Of a stretch of DNA of 64,000 bases, positions 39,717 to 48,703 are shown in pieces. This DNA is from Lonsdalea populi. GTDB taxonomy: Bacteria; Pseudomonadota; Gammaproteobacteria; Enterobacterales; Enterobacteriaceae. A program made the position numbers and the translations under genes. The stretch spans positions 2,790,001-2,854,000 of the forward strand of contig NZ_CP065534.1 in NCBI RefSeq assembly GCF_015999465.1, written 5' to 3'. Positions within the stretch are counted from its first letter, which is position 1; every line of letters starts with the position of its first letter. The notes below the pieces were generated by a model, which saw only the letters and a list, made by a program, of their open reading frames with translations, had not been told where the DNA came from and did not search any database.

Positions 39717-40483
39717 CGTTGGTTCCCCCCCAGATATTCAGCCACCGGGCTCAAAGCAGTGAATGGCAAAAAAATAAAGCGGTAAGATAAGCAGGTCAGA
39801 AAAACAGGAGCCAGGGAAGGGTTACCCGTTGGCGATAATTGAATGCGCATCACTGAACCTCCCGCCGATGACCAAGCGCGACAGGTCTTGAGTGCGCGTG
39901 TTTGTAACTCGCCCATTCTCTGATTCTCCATCCATGACACCATCAACTGGCGTTCCTGTTCAGAAACCCGAAACGTTGTAATGACCTGCCGAACGCCCAG
40001 AACCCATCCGGCCCGAAATTGCTCAGCTCGCGCACGGCGCGTAGTCAGTTTCAAACGCTTGTTCTGGGTTTTCAAATAGGCTGAAGTGGCATCTTTCAGC
40101 TGACGGCTAAGCACATCAAACGCATAAGCGGCAACAGCCGGGCGTCCGCTAAAACCATAGAACGTCACATTACGGCGATACCCGGACGGGGTTTCTCGCC
40201 AGGAGAAATACAGGCGACACCCAAAGGCATGGCAAACGGCCCATGCCAGACTGGACATCCACTCGGGGAGTTTGCTCTTAGCCTCTGACGGCGCTCCCTG
40301 ACTTGGGGCCTGCTGTATTGATGAAAGGCTCGCATCCAGCTCACTGATACCGTATTTTTCCATCAGTTTTTGCGCCCGGGCCAACGCCAGACCAGCCTCA
40401 TGAGCATTGCTGTTGCTACGAGCCAGCTCAAGAAGTTTACGAACCAGTTTCACCAGGCGTTCTTGTCGTTGCGAAGAACTCAT
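39713..40483 (-). CDS. DUF2786 domain protein of ICE
   Basis: It has 256 residues. Residues 1-50 fit DUF2786 (KLVRKLLELARSNSNAHEAGLALARAQKLMEKYGI), followed by the usual core AWAVCHAFGCRLYF and FYGFSGRPAVAAYAFDVLSRQL. The C-terminal 60 residues (ALKTCRAWSSAGG to the end) are hydrophobic and unlike typical family tails, so a frameshift there is possible. The overlaps with parB (one base) and DUF2857 (four bases) argue the end is genuine. Function unknown. Confidence 0.75.
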   Translation of the reverse strand: MSSSQRQERLVKLVRKLLELARSNSNAHEAGLALARAQKLMEKYGISELDASLSSIQQAPSQGAPSEAKSKLPEWMSSLAWAVCHAFGCRLYFSWRETPSGYRRNVTFYGFSGRPAVAAYAFDVLSRQLKDATSAYLKTQNKRLKLTTRRARAEQFRAGWVLGVRQVITTFRVSEQERQLMVSWMENQRMGELQTRALKTCRAWSSAGGSVMRIQLSPTGNPSLAPVFLTCLSYRFIFLPFTALSPVAEYLGGNQR

Positions 40484-42255
40484 CAGCTATTATCCTCCGT
40501 TGCAGGTACGTCACGCTGCAGCTCGCGCAGACGACGCATAACCCGGATAAGGCGCATCAGCTTGACGGCGTGAATGTCGTCAAGCAGCGGTAAGTCAGCA
40601 GCCCTCTCCGTTCCGATTAACACATCACCCAGTGAACAACCGTCATGGTCGATGTTGTCGGCGCCGGCAAGAGAAAGCAGAAAAACAGTAAAAGGGGAGG
40701 GTCGTTCAATACACCCGGCCGCCAGATGCAGATCGACCAACTCATAGCCGGCCGCGTACAATCCGGATCTGTCAGCTTTGATTTCAGCTTCGCACCCCGC
40801 GACTTCGGCCAGTTCGAAAGCCAGACGGAACGTCATTACCTGCAGATGTTCAATATCATCCTGCAGTGTTGGAATGGCCCAGATAGTGCCGACAGGCTCC
40901 AGACCTATTTCAGCAAAAGCAACCTCAGAATGTTCGGTATTATCTTGTTGTGGCTCCATGACCAAGTGCGGGGGCTGGAATAGAGAACGCGTTAATACCT
41001 CATCGTTGTCCGGTAAGGGGGCACTCCCTGAGGCACTTCCGGTTTCACCAGAGAGTATCGCCGGCGCACCGTATAAATCAGGCTGGGTCTCTACACGCGT
41101 CGTATTGAAAGAAGGAGCCGGTGTCTCTTCCTGCTGTTCCTCCGAAGTGTTGTCCTGCTTGCCCTCTGAATCAAACAAAGCGCTACCCAGGGCTGTCGGC
41201 GCAATATTCTGATCGCCCGGATGTTCAGCTACGTCCGGCGGTAATTGACTGCTTTTCTCCTCAGGAGATCCCTCTGATGACAAGGAATCATCAATTTCTA
41301 AAGATTGTACCGATAATGATGTTGGTTCCCCCAAATGCTTACGCCGATTTTGTTCCTTTGGATCGAGTTCCAGTAACCAACGGTCATAGTTGAGCGAGGG
41401 ATGTGGCAGTGCTTCTACGAGAGCACCAATCAACTCGTCACGGAACATATCCAGTGAATACATTTCAGGAGCGTCAAAATGACGGCAAACGGCAGCAAAT
41501 ACTTCATCAAAAGAGCGCGTTGTGGAAACATCATTAGCAAAGAATTTCCAGGTTTTTTCAGCGTCACTACGCAGGGAAAGCAACTGCCTGATTTGCGGCG
41601 CCCCCAGCCCTGATTCAAGTAGTGCCGGCATGGATGGATACAGATACTTCACCGTATCTTCCATTCGGCTGATCCCCGAGAAATGCACCGGATAACCTTC
41701 CTCAGCAAGTAAGGAAGAAAGCTCCCGGAGAGTGACGCACTTACCCAATTGCTCTTCATAAATAGAGCGAGCCTTTCTGATACCCAGCGCTTTTTCAATA
41801 AAACTCAGGTCGCCACGCACGTCATTTTCGGCCAGATGTCCAATGACACAGGACAAACGGCCCGGCCACGGTTTGAACAAACAAGGAAAACGGTAAAAAC
41901 GCTTTTCCCCGGTTTCCTGCCACAGTTCGCACAGGATTTGGTAGCGGGTGTTGCCACCATCACTGAAGATATAAACCTGCGAACCGGCTTCCGGATCCCG
42001 GGTAACTTTTGGCACAGTGTCCAACCCTCTGGCCTGAATAGAAGCTTTGATTTCCTCATATTTAGGGTTACGGGAAGTCCGGGGATTGTCCGGGTTGGGC
42101 GCCAGTTCATCCAAAGTCAGCACCATCGGTAGTTCACTAACAGGAAGCGGAGTGACTGAGGTTGTTTCAGGCTGCGTGCCCAACGCAGTTTTACCCTGTT
42201 GCAATAATGCGCTGCTAAGATCGAGTACCTTGTTTTTTGAACGCGCCATACTCAT
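40483..42255 (-). CDS. parB: ICE ParB-family partition protein
   Basis: It has 590 residues. The N-terminal half is ParB-like: LAPNPDNPRTSRN, then SDGGNTRYQILCEL replacing the GERR box, and a helix-turn-helix-like SFIEKALGIRKARSIYEEQL. The second half is an acidic, low-complexity linker (residues about 310-460) and a C-terminal domain. It matches the large ParB of PFGI-1/SPI-7-type ICEs. With ParA it is expected to stabilise the excised circle. It overlaps dnaB by four bases. Confidence 0.85.
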   Translation of the reverse strand: MSMARSKNKVLDLSSALLQQGKTALGTQPETTSVTPLPVSELPMVLTLDELAPNPDNPRTSRNPKYEEIKASIQARGLDTVPKVTRDPEAGSQVYIFSDGGNTRYQILCELWQETGEKRFYRFPCLFKPWPGRLSCVIGHLAENDVRGDLSFIEKALGIRKARSIYEEQLGKCVTLRELSSLLAEEGYPVHFSGISRMEDTVKYLYPSMPALLESGLGAPQIRQLLSLRSDAEKTWKFFANDVSTTRSFDEVFAAVCRHFDAPEMYSLDMFRDELIGALVEALPHPSLNYDRWLLELDPKEQNRRKHLGEPTSLSVQSLEIDDSLSSEGSPEEKSSQLPPDVAEHPGDQNIAPTALGSALFDSEGKQDNTSEEQQEETPAPSFNTTRVETQPDLYGAPAILSGETGSASGSAPLPDNDEVLTRSLFQPPHLVMEPQQDNTEHSEVAFAEIGLEPVGTIWAIPTLQDDIEHLQVMTFRLAFELAEVAGCEAEIKADRSGLYAAGYELVDLHLAAGCIERPSPFTVFLLSLAGADNIDHDGCSLGDVLIGTERAADLPLLDDIHAVKLMRLIRVMRRLRELQRDVPATEDNS

Positions 42256-43604
42256 GCCCTCCCTGCGCCAGCATATTGCCCGTCAGGGAGATCGCTGAAA
42301 GCGGTATATTGTCCTTCAAACTTAACGCGGATGGTGCCGGTAGCCCCCTGGCGCTGTTTGCCAATGATGATTTCGGCAATACCCACATCCTGCGTGTCGG
42401 CGTCATACACCTCGTCACGGTAAACAAAAGCAATGACGTCAGCATCCTGCTCCAGCGCGCCAGAATCACGAAGGTCGCCGTTAAACGGGCGTTTATCCGC
42501 TCGGCTCTCCAATTGACGATTCAGTTGAGACAACGCTACCACCGGGCAGTCCAGCTCTTTGGCCAGCGCTTTGAGACTCCGTGAGATCTCAGAGATTTCC
42601 TGCGTACGGTTTTCCTGACCTGGGCAACGCATCAGTTGCAGATAGTCCACCATGATAAGGCCCGGCCGGCCATAAAGGCGGGTATAGCGTCGTGCGCGTG
42701 AACGCAGCAAGGCTGGTGTCTGGTAGCTTTCATCATCAATGATTAAGCGATCTTCCCAGGGCGTCATTTCCGCGACAGCCTGGCTGATCCGTGCCCAGTC
42801 TTCATCATCCAGTTGACCACTGCGCAGCCGTGCTAACGCTACCCGTCCCAGCATCGAAACAAGCCGTTGCAGCAACTGTGCTCGCGGCATCTCAAGGCTA
42901 AAACAAAATGCCGGCTTACTGGAGTCTCGAAGTGCGCCGGCGCAGAATGAGAGACCCAGAGAGGTTTTCCCCATGGAAGGACGTGCAGCGAGTAAAATGA
43001 GGTCGCCGCCCTGCAAGCCACAGGTAATCGCATCCAGTCTGGCGAAACCGGTCGGCGTTCCGGTAATGCCATTACCACCGTTAACCATTTCCAGATGACT
43101 GGCCAGCGATTCAAGACCGGTAATCAGACTCACATTTTGCTGTGTTTGTGTCTGTTCTGACAGTTGGAACAATTGCTGTTCCGCCCGTGCGGTCAGTACG
43201 GCCGCATCGGCACGGGGAACGACTGCTTCGGCGCTTAATTCACGCCCTAACTGGAGAAGTCCACGCAGCCTGCTACGCTCAGCAACAATATTGGCATAGG
43301 CAACAATGTTGGCCGCACTCGGCGTGTTTTTTGCCATTTCAGCTAGATAGGCAAATCCACCAACCGATTCAATAGCTGTGTTTTGCTCCAACGAATCGGA
43401 TAAAGTAATCAGATCGATTGGCTGCTGGCTGGCCATAAGTTGCACCATCGCCTGAAAAATCCGGCGGTGTGCCGGCAGATAAAAATCGGTATCCCGGATC
43501 AGCGGCAGCACATCATCCCAGCGATCGTTATCCAGCATCAACCCGCCGATCACAGCTTGCTCGGCATCAGCGGAATAAGGTACGTTTACGGTTTGTTCTG
43601 ACAC
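42252..43604 (-). CDS. dnaB: ICE replicative DNA helicase DnaB
   Basis: It has 450 residues from a GTG at 43604 with an AAGGGGCGA site; an ATG at 43628 would add eight residues and overlap the upstream gene. N-terminal DnaB domain (AEQAVIGGLMLDNDRWDD), then RecA-like ATPase with Walker A ARPSMGKTSLG, Walker B LIMVDYLQLM and QLNRQLE. An element-borne copy of the host helicase, thought to load on the excised element for autonomous replication. It overlaps parB downstream. Confidence 0.92.
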   Translation of the reverse strand: MSEQTVNVPYSADAEQAVIGGLMLDNDRWDDVLPLIRDTDFYLPAHRRIFQAMVQLMASQQPIDLITLSDSLEQNTAIESVGGFAYLAEMAKNTPSAANIVAYANIVAERSRLRGLLQLGRELSAEAVVPRADAAVLTARAEQQLFQLSEQTQTQQNVSLITGLESLASHLEMVNGGNGITGTPTGFARLDAITCGLQGGDLILLAARPSMGKTSLGLSFCAGALRDSSKPAFCFSLEMPRAQLLQRLVSMLGRVALARLRSGQLDDEDWARISQAVAEMTPWEDRLIIDDESYQTPALLRSRARRYTRLYGRPGLIMVDYLQLMRCPGQENRTQEISEISRSLKALAKELDCPVVALSQLNRQLESRADKRPFNGDLRDSGALEQDADVIAFVYRDEVYDADTQDVGIAEIIIGKQRQGATGTIRVKFEGQYTAFSDLPDGQYAGAGRA

Positions 43605-43614
43605 GGCTCGCCCC

Positions 43615-44169
43615 TTAGTCATGATCATCAGTGAGTGGATGATTCAGAAAAAAATCACAAGACGAACACACACCCAACCCCGTTTCACGGTTGACTTTGA
43701 GCCAGCAACAAGCGTTTCGGTTTTCGTCGACACAGGCATGGCTGTCTGTACAACCACACCCGACACAGGTGGCTTCCTGTTCAACCGCTACCGATAAGGC
43801 GCCAATTTCATGAAGCGCTGTGGTTAATATTGCGCGTAGCGCCGCTGAGGCGACCAGGATGAGGGGAGCATTATCATAGATTGCGCCTCCTCCAGCTTGA
43901 TGGCTCCAGCCGACCTCCAGCAGAGGGGCTCCAGGTGAAGAAAGAGCGCCCAACGCCTGCTCGCGGAGTTCTTCTTCGCTATCAAGGTTATAGAAATCAA
44001 TAAATCCGCGGGAAACGCCCCATTCCAAAGACAATCGCTGGTATAACAACTCTTTGGCGGTTTCGTAGTCGGGAGCGTCAACAAACGCAAAAATCTCTTC
44101 ACATAAGCGAAGGGGATCGGTACTGCTGGCAACGGCACGCCACAACCGGTTTTGGTTATTTTTGCTCAT
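43615..44169 (-). CDS. ICE protein with C-terminal Cys-rich zinc-binding motif
   Basis: It has 184 residues, not assigned to a named family. The N-terminal two thirds are helical and acidic. The C-terminus has clustered Cys and His (CVGCGCTDSHACVDENRNAC, then CSSCDFF), very likely a metal-binding finger. It sits between parA (four-base overlap) and dnaB, a constant position in SPI-7-type ICEs, so a role in replication or partition is likely. No catalytic motif is seen. Confidence 0.7.
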   Translation of the reverse strand: MSKNNQNRLWRAVASSTDPLRLCEEIFAFVDAPDYETAKELLYQRLSLEWGVSRGFIDFYNLDSEEELREQALGALSSPGAPLLEVGWSHQAGGGAIYDNAPLILVASAALRAILTTALHEIGALSVAVEQEATCVGCGCTDSHACVDENRNACCWLKVNRETGLGVCSSCDFFLNHPLTDDHD

Positions 44170-45092
44170 GCCAGCACCTCCTTGTTCCCCATCAGAAGTG
44201 AGTCAAAGTCAGGCTTCCAATACGGAAACAACTCGCAGGCCAGATGATGCATAGTAACAGCAGCGGCCTGAGTGGATGTGCGTGTCGTCGTTCTTTCAAG
44301 ACGGTGAACCGGCTGGCCGCAGGCGTGCCCCATTTTGTAGATTTCTAATTTTGGGATCAGGGTATTAAGGAGAGAGACGTTGAATGCGTCTGCCCGGGGA
44401 TATAGGCCGTTGGTGATAATGTTGTTCAAGCTTTCCAGCGTTTGCTGGTCAAGGTTCGTAAATTCCATGCAGTTGGTCAGAATACGAATGCGTGGTAATG
44501 AAATCCCGTAGCAGGTCAGCGGTAATAGCCCTTCCATCAACCCCAGGGTGCCACGCAAGAACTCACGAGTATCCGGTAATATAGGTTTGATAACACCTAC
44601 CGAAAATTCAGTGCTGGCAAGTAAGATAAGCTCCAGCATCACTGAAGCCGCGCCTTTAGAATCGATGATAATGACGTCATAGCCCTGAAACAAAGGATGC
44701 TGCAGCACATTGCGCAGACGCATACGACCATCAGGCGCGTGAAGCATGGCAGAAGACAGGCGGTCATGCGGATCGTTAGAAACAATAATGTCCAGATTTG
44801 GGATGACTGACCGTGAAACGATATGTTCAGGCTGATTGAGATCGACTGACTTCATCAACAATTCGTACAGGCCGCTGGGTGCCTCGTATTCCAGGGCGAA
44901 TATACTACTTGCGGTAGGTTGAGAGTGGTCACCATCAATGAGGAGAGTCTTTTTACCCGCATCCGCCAGAAAACCGGCGAGGTTGGCACTTTGTGTCGAT
45001 TTTCCTTCGCCGCCTTTGGTTGAGACCATAGGGACGATTTGCGGCCGGGTACTGGCAGAAGCTTCAGTGGCTTTAGTAACGATATTTTCCAT
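44166..45092 (-). CDS. parA: ICE ParA/Soj-family ATPase
   Basis: It has 308 residues. Deviant Walker A STKGGEGKST, LLIDGDHSQPTASS (Walker A'), and IIIDSKGAASV in the Walker B region, so a ParA-type ATPase. In PAPI-1 the equivalent Soj is needed to keep the excised element. It is the first gene of the backbone operon, about 90 bases from the tRNA-Phe fragment, the usual position at the end opposite the ICE integrase. A perfect palindrome at 45101-45117 lies just upstream. Confidence 0.92.
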   Translation of the reverse strand: MENIVTKATEASASTRPQIVPMVSTKGGEGKSTQSANLAGFLADAGKKTLLIDGDHSQPTASSIFALEYEAPSGLYELLMKSVDLNQPEHIVSRSVIPNLDIIVSNDPHDRLSSAMLHAPDGRMRLRNVLQHPLFQGYDVIIIDSKGAASVMLELILLASTEFSVGVIKPILPDTREFLRGTLGLMEGLLPLTCYGISLPRIRILTNCMEFTNLDQQTLESLNNIITNGLYPRADAFNVSLLNTLIPKLEIYKMGHACGQPVHRLERTTTRTSTQAAAVTMHHLACELFPYWKPDFDSLLMGNKEVLA

Positions 45093-45100
45093 GTGTACAC

Positions 45101-45117
45101 TCGAATAAATTATTCGA
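45101..45117. promoter_or_regulatory. Palindromic operator candidate upstream of parA
   Basis: TCGAATAA-A-TTATTCGA is a perfect 17-bp palindrome nine bases upstream of the parA start, in an AT-rich promoter-like gap. A binding site for autoregulation or excision control is plausible; no factor is identified. Confidence 0.6.
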
Positions 45118-45178
45118 TGCGTACAGGGTCTACGGTACTATTTACACACTGCGATATATTAACTTGCTAACGACGAGA

Positions 45179-45226
45179 GGATTGAAAATCCCCGTGTCCT
45201 TGGTTCGATTCCGAGTCCGGGCACCA
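45179..45226 (+). other. tRNA-Phe 3' fragment: ICE attachment site
   Basis: 48 bases identical to the 3' part of tRNA-Phe(GAA): GGATTGAAAATCCCCGTGTC through GGTTCGATTCCGAGTCCGGG and CACCA. The 5' 28 bases of the gene are absent, so this is not a functional tRNA but the att copy left by integration. The left side is the ICE end (parA); 162 bases to the right begins a P4-type integrase gene. Confidence 0.93.
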
Positions 45227-45387
45227 CTATTCTTTTTCTATGCTTCCTTATGAATTCTTATATTGTTGAAATTCAATAGGTTGGCGTAAAAAATATTTCC
45301 GATACGTATTGATTTATCCCTTCGTATCTGGAAAATTTGGGGTCAGATTGCGGGTCATTCAGTTCGATGAACGGGAGTGACCCTCAC

Positions 45388-46656
45388 ATGTTAACTGACA
45401 GCAAAGTCCGATCCGCGAAACCTCTCGCAAAACCCTATAAGCTCACTGATTCGCAAGGCCTGTACCTCACGGTATCCACCAGCGGCGCTAAGCTATGGTA
45501 TTTCCGCTATCGCTTCGGCGGTAAAGAAAGCCGTCTGGCCTTTGGCCCCTATCCTCAGACTACGCTGGCGGAAGCCCGTGAAAAGCGCGATGCAGCACGT
45601 AAGCTGCTGGCATCCGGCATTAGTCCCTCTCAGCTTCGTAAATCGAACAACCCCGCCGTTGAAGAATCCCGCACCTTTCAGTATGTCACAATGGCGTGGC
45701 ACACCAGCAGCCTCAAGCTCTGGTCGGACGTGCACGCCGATAAAATCCTCACCTGCCTGAAACGCTACGTTTTCCCCGCTATTGGTTCAATGGACATCGC
45801 TCAGGTTGAAACCCGACATTTGGCACAGTTGGTTAAGGCCATTAACGACAAAGGTGTGCATGACGTCGCCGGACGGGTGCGCCAGCATCTGACCAAAATC
45901 ATGCGCCACGCCGTCCAGCAGGGCGTGATTAAATATAATCCGGCTTACGATTTGGATGGCGTCGTGACCCCGGTGGTGACCCAACATCACCCCGCCCTGC
46001 CGCTAAAACGCCTGCCTGAACTGCTGGAGAAGATGGAGAACTACAAAGGCCGGATGCTCACCCGTCTGGCACTGGAGCTGAATCTGCATGTTTTCCTGCG
46101 CTCCAGTGAACTACGTTTTGCCCGCTGGGATGAATTCAACCTGAAGGCGCATATCTGGAGCGTACCCGCCCAGCGCGAAGCGGTAGACGGCGTGCGGTTC
46201 TCAGAACGTGGCGCAAAGATGAAGGATGAACATCTGGTGCCGCTGTCACGTCAGGCGGTCACCCTGCTGAAACAGATTCAGGCGCTTTCCGGCGAGTCGG
46301 TCTTCGTTTTTCCCGGCGCACATACCCTGAACAAGCCAATGAGTGAAAACACCATCAACAAGGCGCTGCGCGTGATTGGCTACGACACCAAAACCGAAAT
46401 CTGCGGCCACGGTTTCAGAACCATGGCCTGTAGCGCCCTGAACGAGTCCGGGCGCTGGTCAAAGGATGCCATTGAGCGGCAGATGAGCCACAAGGAGCGC
46501 AACGGCGTGCGGGCGGCTTATGTACATAAAGCGGAGCATCTGGAAGCCAGAATCGAAATGATGCAATGGTGGTCGGACTATCTGGACGTAAACCGCGAAG
46601 GATATGTCGCGCCGTATATTTATGCGCGACAGCATAAGGCCGCGGGTACAGCCTGA
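45388..46656 (+). CDS. int: P4-type tyrosine integrase
   Basis: Site-specific integrase of genomic islands that target tRNA genes. From the ATG at 45388 (MLTDSKVRSAKP, with CGGGAG upstream) it has 422 residues: N-terminal DUF4102 arm-binding domain (TDSQGLYLTVSTSGAKLWYF), SAM-like core-binding domain and catalytic domain with Arg in LRSSELRFARW, HGFR, and the nucleophile Tyr in RAAYVHKAEHLEAR. The frame is open upstream to 45337 without a ribosome site. Transcribed away from the tRNA-Phe fragment, it is the integrase of the second island, not of the ICE. Confidence 0.93.
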   Translation: MLTDSKVRSAKPLAKPYKLTDSQGLYLTVSTSGAKLWYFRYRFGGKESRLAFGPYPQTTLAEAREKRDAARKLLASGISPSQLRKSNNPAVEESRTFQYVTMAWHTSSLKLWSDVHADKILTCLKRYVFPAIGSMDIAQVETRHLAQLVKAINDKGVHDVAGRVRQHLTKIMRHAVQQGVIKYNPAYDLDGVVTPVVTQHHPALPLKRLPELLEKMENYKGRMLTRLALELNLHVFLRSSELRFARWDEFNLKAHIWSVPAQREAVDGVRFSERGAKMKDEHLVPLSRQAVTLLKQIQALSGESVFVFPGAHTLNKPMSENTINKALRVIGYDTKTEICGHGFRTMACSALNESGRWSKDAIERQMSHKERNGVRAAYVHKAEHLEARIEMMQWWSDYLDVNREGYVAPYIYARQHKAAGTA

Positions 46657-46676
46657 CCGTTAATTCTCTGACAGGA

Positions 46677-46709
46677 GCAGATCCTGACGAGCGGGATCTG
46701 CTTCTTTGC
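46677..46709 (+). terminator. Rho-independent terminator of int
   Basis: Stem GCAGATCC / GGATCTGC with a 9-nt loop, then TTCTTTGCTTT, 20 bases after the integrase stop. Confidence 0.8.
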
Positions 46710-46884
46710 TTTCTGAAAGGTTTTACCTTCGTATTTTTAACGATCAATCGGGGAACGCCTAAAATTATTCCGGCAGAATATTTTTAGGTCGTTACCTATC
46801 AATAAGGGTAATTTTTGAGGTAAAGCTTATCGTCATTGCGACGATAAAAATCTGCACCATAGGATGGTTGTCGGCCAACACGAC

Positions 46885-47058
46885 ACTGCGCCAGAACCCG
46901 ATATTCCGGCTAACTGCACCAGATACCCTGCAGAACAAACAGCGAACTGCACCAGTGTCGACCTTTTCAGCCCTTTGACCCTTTCCGGTTTGGCGCTGTT
47001 ACCCTTAGCGTCCCTTTCCCCTTTCCCCTTTCGGCCTTTTCCCTTTTGACTGCACCAG
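46885..47058 (+). repeat. Left cluster of ACTGCRCCAG iterons
   Basis: Four copies in plus orientation: ACTGCGCCAG at 46885, ACTGCACCAG at 46913, 46946 and 47049. A partial copy (TCTGCACCAT) lies near 46852. They sit downstream of the recombinase gene at 47079 and mirror the inverted cluster at 48232-48351. Confidence 0.75.
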
Positions 47059-47078
47059 CACAAAAATCATCCTTCGCT

Positions 47079-47948
47079 TCAACGCCCATAGACCTGCGCC
47101 ACATAACGCCCGCGCCCGTCGCCGTGGCCCAGATCCATCGCCGTCAGCGCCAGTGCCTCTTTTTCACTGAATCCCTGCGCCAGATAATGGCGGATAGCAT
47201 CCTGCGCCCAGGCGTAACGCAATGAATGCGGGGAATATGCGCCAGTCAAGCCGATACGCAAAGCCTGACCGTGCCAATATTTCATCGCGCTTTTCAGGTC
47301 GGGCTTATCAATCAGCCTACCGTTGCGGCTCTCTGCCACAGCCAGCGCATTTTCCAACGCTTTTCTGACTGCGCCAGCGTCCAGAATTATTGTCTCGCGA
47401 GGCCGTCCGCCTTTGGTTCCAAAAACTACGGTCAGCCAGGACTCGCCACGCTCCAGCGCCTGTTTCCACGTTCTGAGCGATTGCGCGCACTGCACTGCTT
47501 CCTGCGAGCGTAATCCCATCAACCTTGAAAGCTCCAGCGCTGCCGCCATTCCGGCGTCTTTTGCGCGAGCGGTTTCCAGCACCTGCCGATAATGCTCCTT
47601 CGTAATGGCCTGCCGGGTGCCGTTGCGGAATGCTCCGGATAAGCCGAGAGATTTATTGGACAGCCGTTCACTGGTGGCTAATCGATCACGCCCTGCTTGC
47701 TTCAGCAGACAGCGGATCGCCGCCATTTCGTTTTGCAGACTGCGTTTCGTTATGTTCTGCGCCAGCCGTTCACGAATGTAACTATCAATATGCCGCGCTT
47801 TCAGTTGCTCCACCCGCCGGATCTGCACATTTTGCGCCAGTAAGCGCTCACAAAATCGCTGCGCCAGCGCCATACGGTCATGAACGGTTTTATGACTGCC
47901 ACCCGCCTGCCGCGCCAGCGTTTTCATTTCCTGCTCCAGAAAACTCAT
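47079..47948 (-). CDS. Tyrosine recombinase (Integrase_1 type)
   Basis: It has 289 residues from ATG 47948 (GGGGG upstream; the ATG at 47957 is too close to it). N-terminal SAM-like domain (TLARQAGGSHKTVHDRMALA), then a catalytic domain with Arg in LMGLRSQEAVQ, HSLRYAWA, GHGDGRGRYV and the final Tyr in VAQVYGR, so all tyrosine-recombinase residues are plausible. Relatives are found alone in ICEs and plasmids. It is flanked on both sides by inverted clusters of a 10-bp iteron, which may be its sites. Confidence 0.85.
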   Translation of the reverse strand: MSFLEQEMKTLARQAGGSHKTVHDRMALAQRFCERLLAQNVQIRRVEQLKARHIDSYIRERLAQNITKRSLQNEMAAIRCLLKQAGRDRLATSERLSNKSLGLSGAFRNGTRQAITKEHYRQVLETARAKDAGMAAALELSRLMGLRSQEAVQCAQSLRTWKQALERGESWLTVVFGTKGGRPRETIILDAGAVRKALENALAVAESRNGRLIDKPDLKSAMKYWHGQALRIGLTGAYSPHSLRYAWAQDAIRHYLAQGFSEKEALALTAMDLGHGDGRGRYVAQVYGR

Positions 47949-48231
47949 TTTTTTCATTTCCCCCTTTCATGATTACCGCAACTCCAAAATCTGATACAAC
48001 CTTCCCCGGCGCGTAGGCCGATAGCCCTGAATGATGGGTCGGGCTGCGAACGATACCTGAGCGCCGGGGCGGCAGCCGTTGAGGTGTTGCGGGGCTTCGG
48101 TTGTGCTCTCTGAGCAGCCGCCCGCCTGCGCGGGTTATCCCCCGGATCGTCCTGATCCCCCTCCGGTATCGGTTCATGTTCTCCTGTGAGTGAAAGTGGA
48201 TTGAATTAAGGTGTCAGAATCCCGCCACACG

Positions 48232-48351
48232 CTGGCGCAGTGGAATTGTCTGGTGCAGTCAAAAGGCGCTGGTGCGTCACTTTCCCGCTTTGCGCGGTTA
48301 AAGTGACGCACTGGACTGGCGCAGTGATTAAAATTGAAATTCTGGTGCAGG
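48232..48351 (-). repeat. Right cluster of ACTGCRCCAG iterons (inverted)
   Basis: On the plus strand: CTGGCGCAGT at 48232, CTGGTGCAGT at 48250, degenerate CTGGTGCGTC at 48269, CTGGCGCAGT at 48316, CTGGTGCAGG at 48342. These are reverse complements of the left cluster. Nested within is the inverted repeat GTGCGTCACTTT / AAAGTGACGCAC. Confidence 0.75.
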
Positions 48352-48685
48352 ATTGCGGCCACGCGGCAGGTCGCAGTTCATAAAGGTTAGAGGCGCTGAT
48401 AATCAGCAGGTCCGGAAATGTCCGGCAGCGTTAAGCAGTGGCAATAAATTGTCGTGTGTAACGTATGACCCCGACCGCGATGCGGTTCGGCAGTTTTCAG
48501 GGGCATTGCCGTATCCGGCGACCAGCCTCCGCTTCTTGCAGGTCATGAAGCGTAGGTGTTGTCCGCAGACAACCTGTTGCATGGCAGAACCTATATCGTC
48601 GCCACGATTGCTGAAAGTAAAAACTATCTTGAGGAAGAAAAGGTTGTTCGCTGCCGGGACATTATTCAGTCAAAATAAGCAAGGG

Positions 48686-48703
48686 CGCTATTGCAGCGCC
48701 CTG
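48686..48703 (-). terminator. Possible terminator after the PemK/MazF-type toxin gene
   Basis: AGGGCGCT-ATTGC-AGCGCCCT-type hairpin just past the toxin stop. The trailing minus-strand sequence TGCTTATTTTG is only weakly T-rich. Confidence 0.5.

Larger units (their letters stand above)
46657..47078. other. Gap between the two recombinase genes
   Basis: About 420 bases with the int terminator, two AT-rich hairpins (46759-46789, CCTAAAA...TTTTAGG; and TATCGTC-ATTGC-GACGATA near 46829-46847) and the left iteron cluster (46885-47058). No gene is seen. Confidence 0.55.

Noticed and set aside
39713..39900. Frameshift at the 3' end of the DUF2786 gene
   Set aside because: The tail is atypical, but the four-base stop/start overlap with the next gene fits a genuine end and no alternative frame gives a better family tail.
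47630..48362. Open frames upstream of the recombinase on either strand
   Set aside because: They lack ribosome sites, overlap the recombinase antisense or the iterons, and resemble no family.
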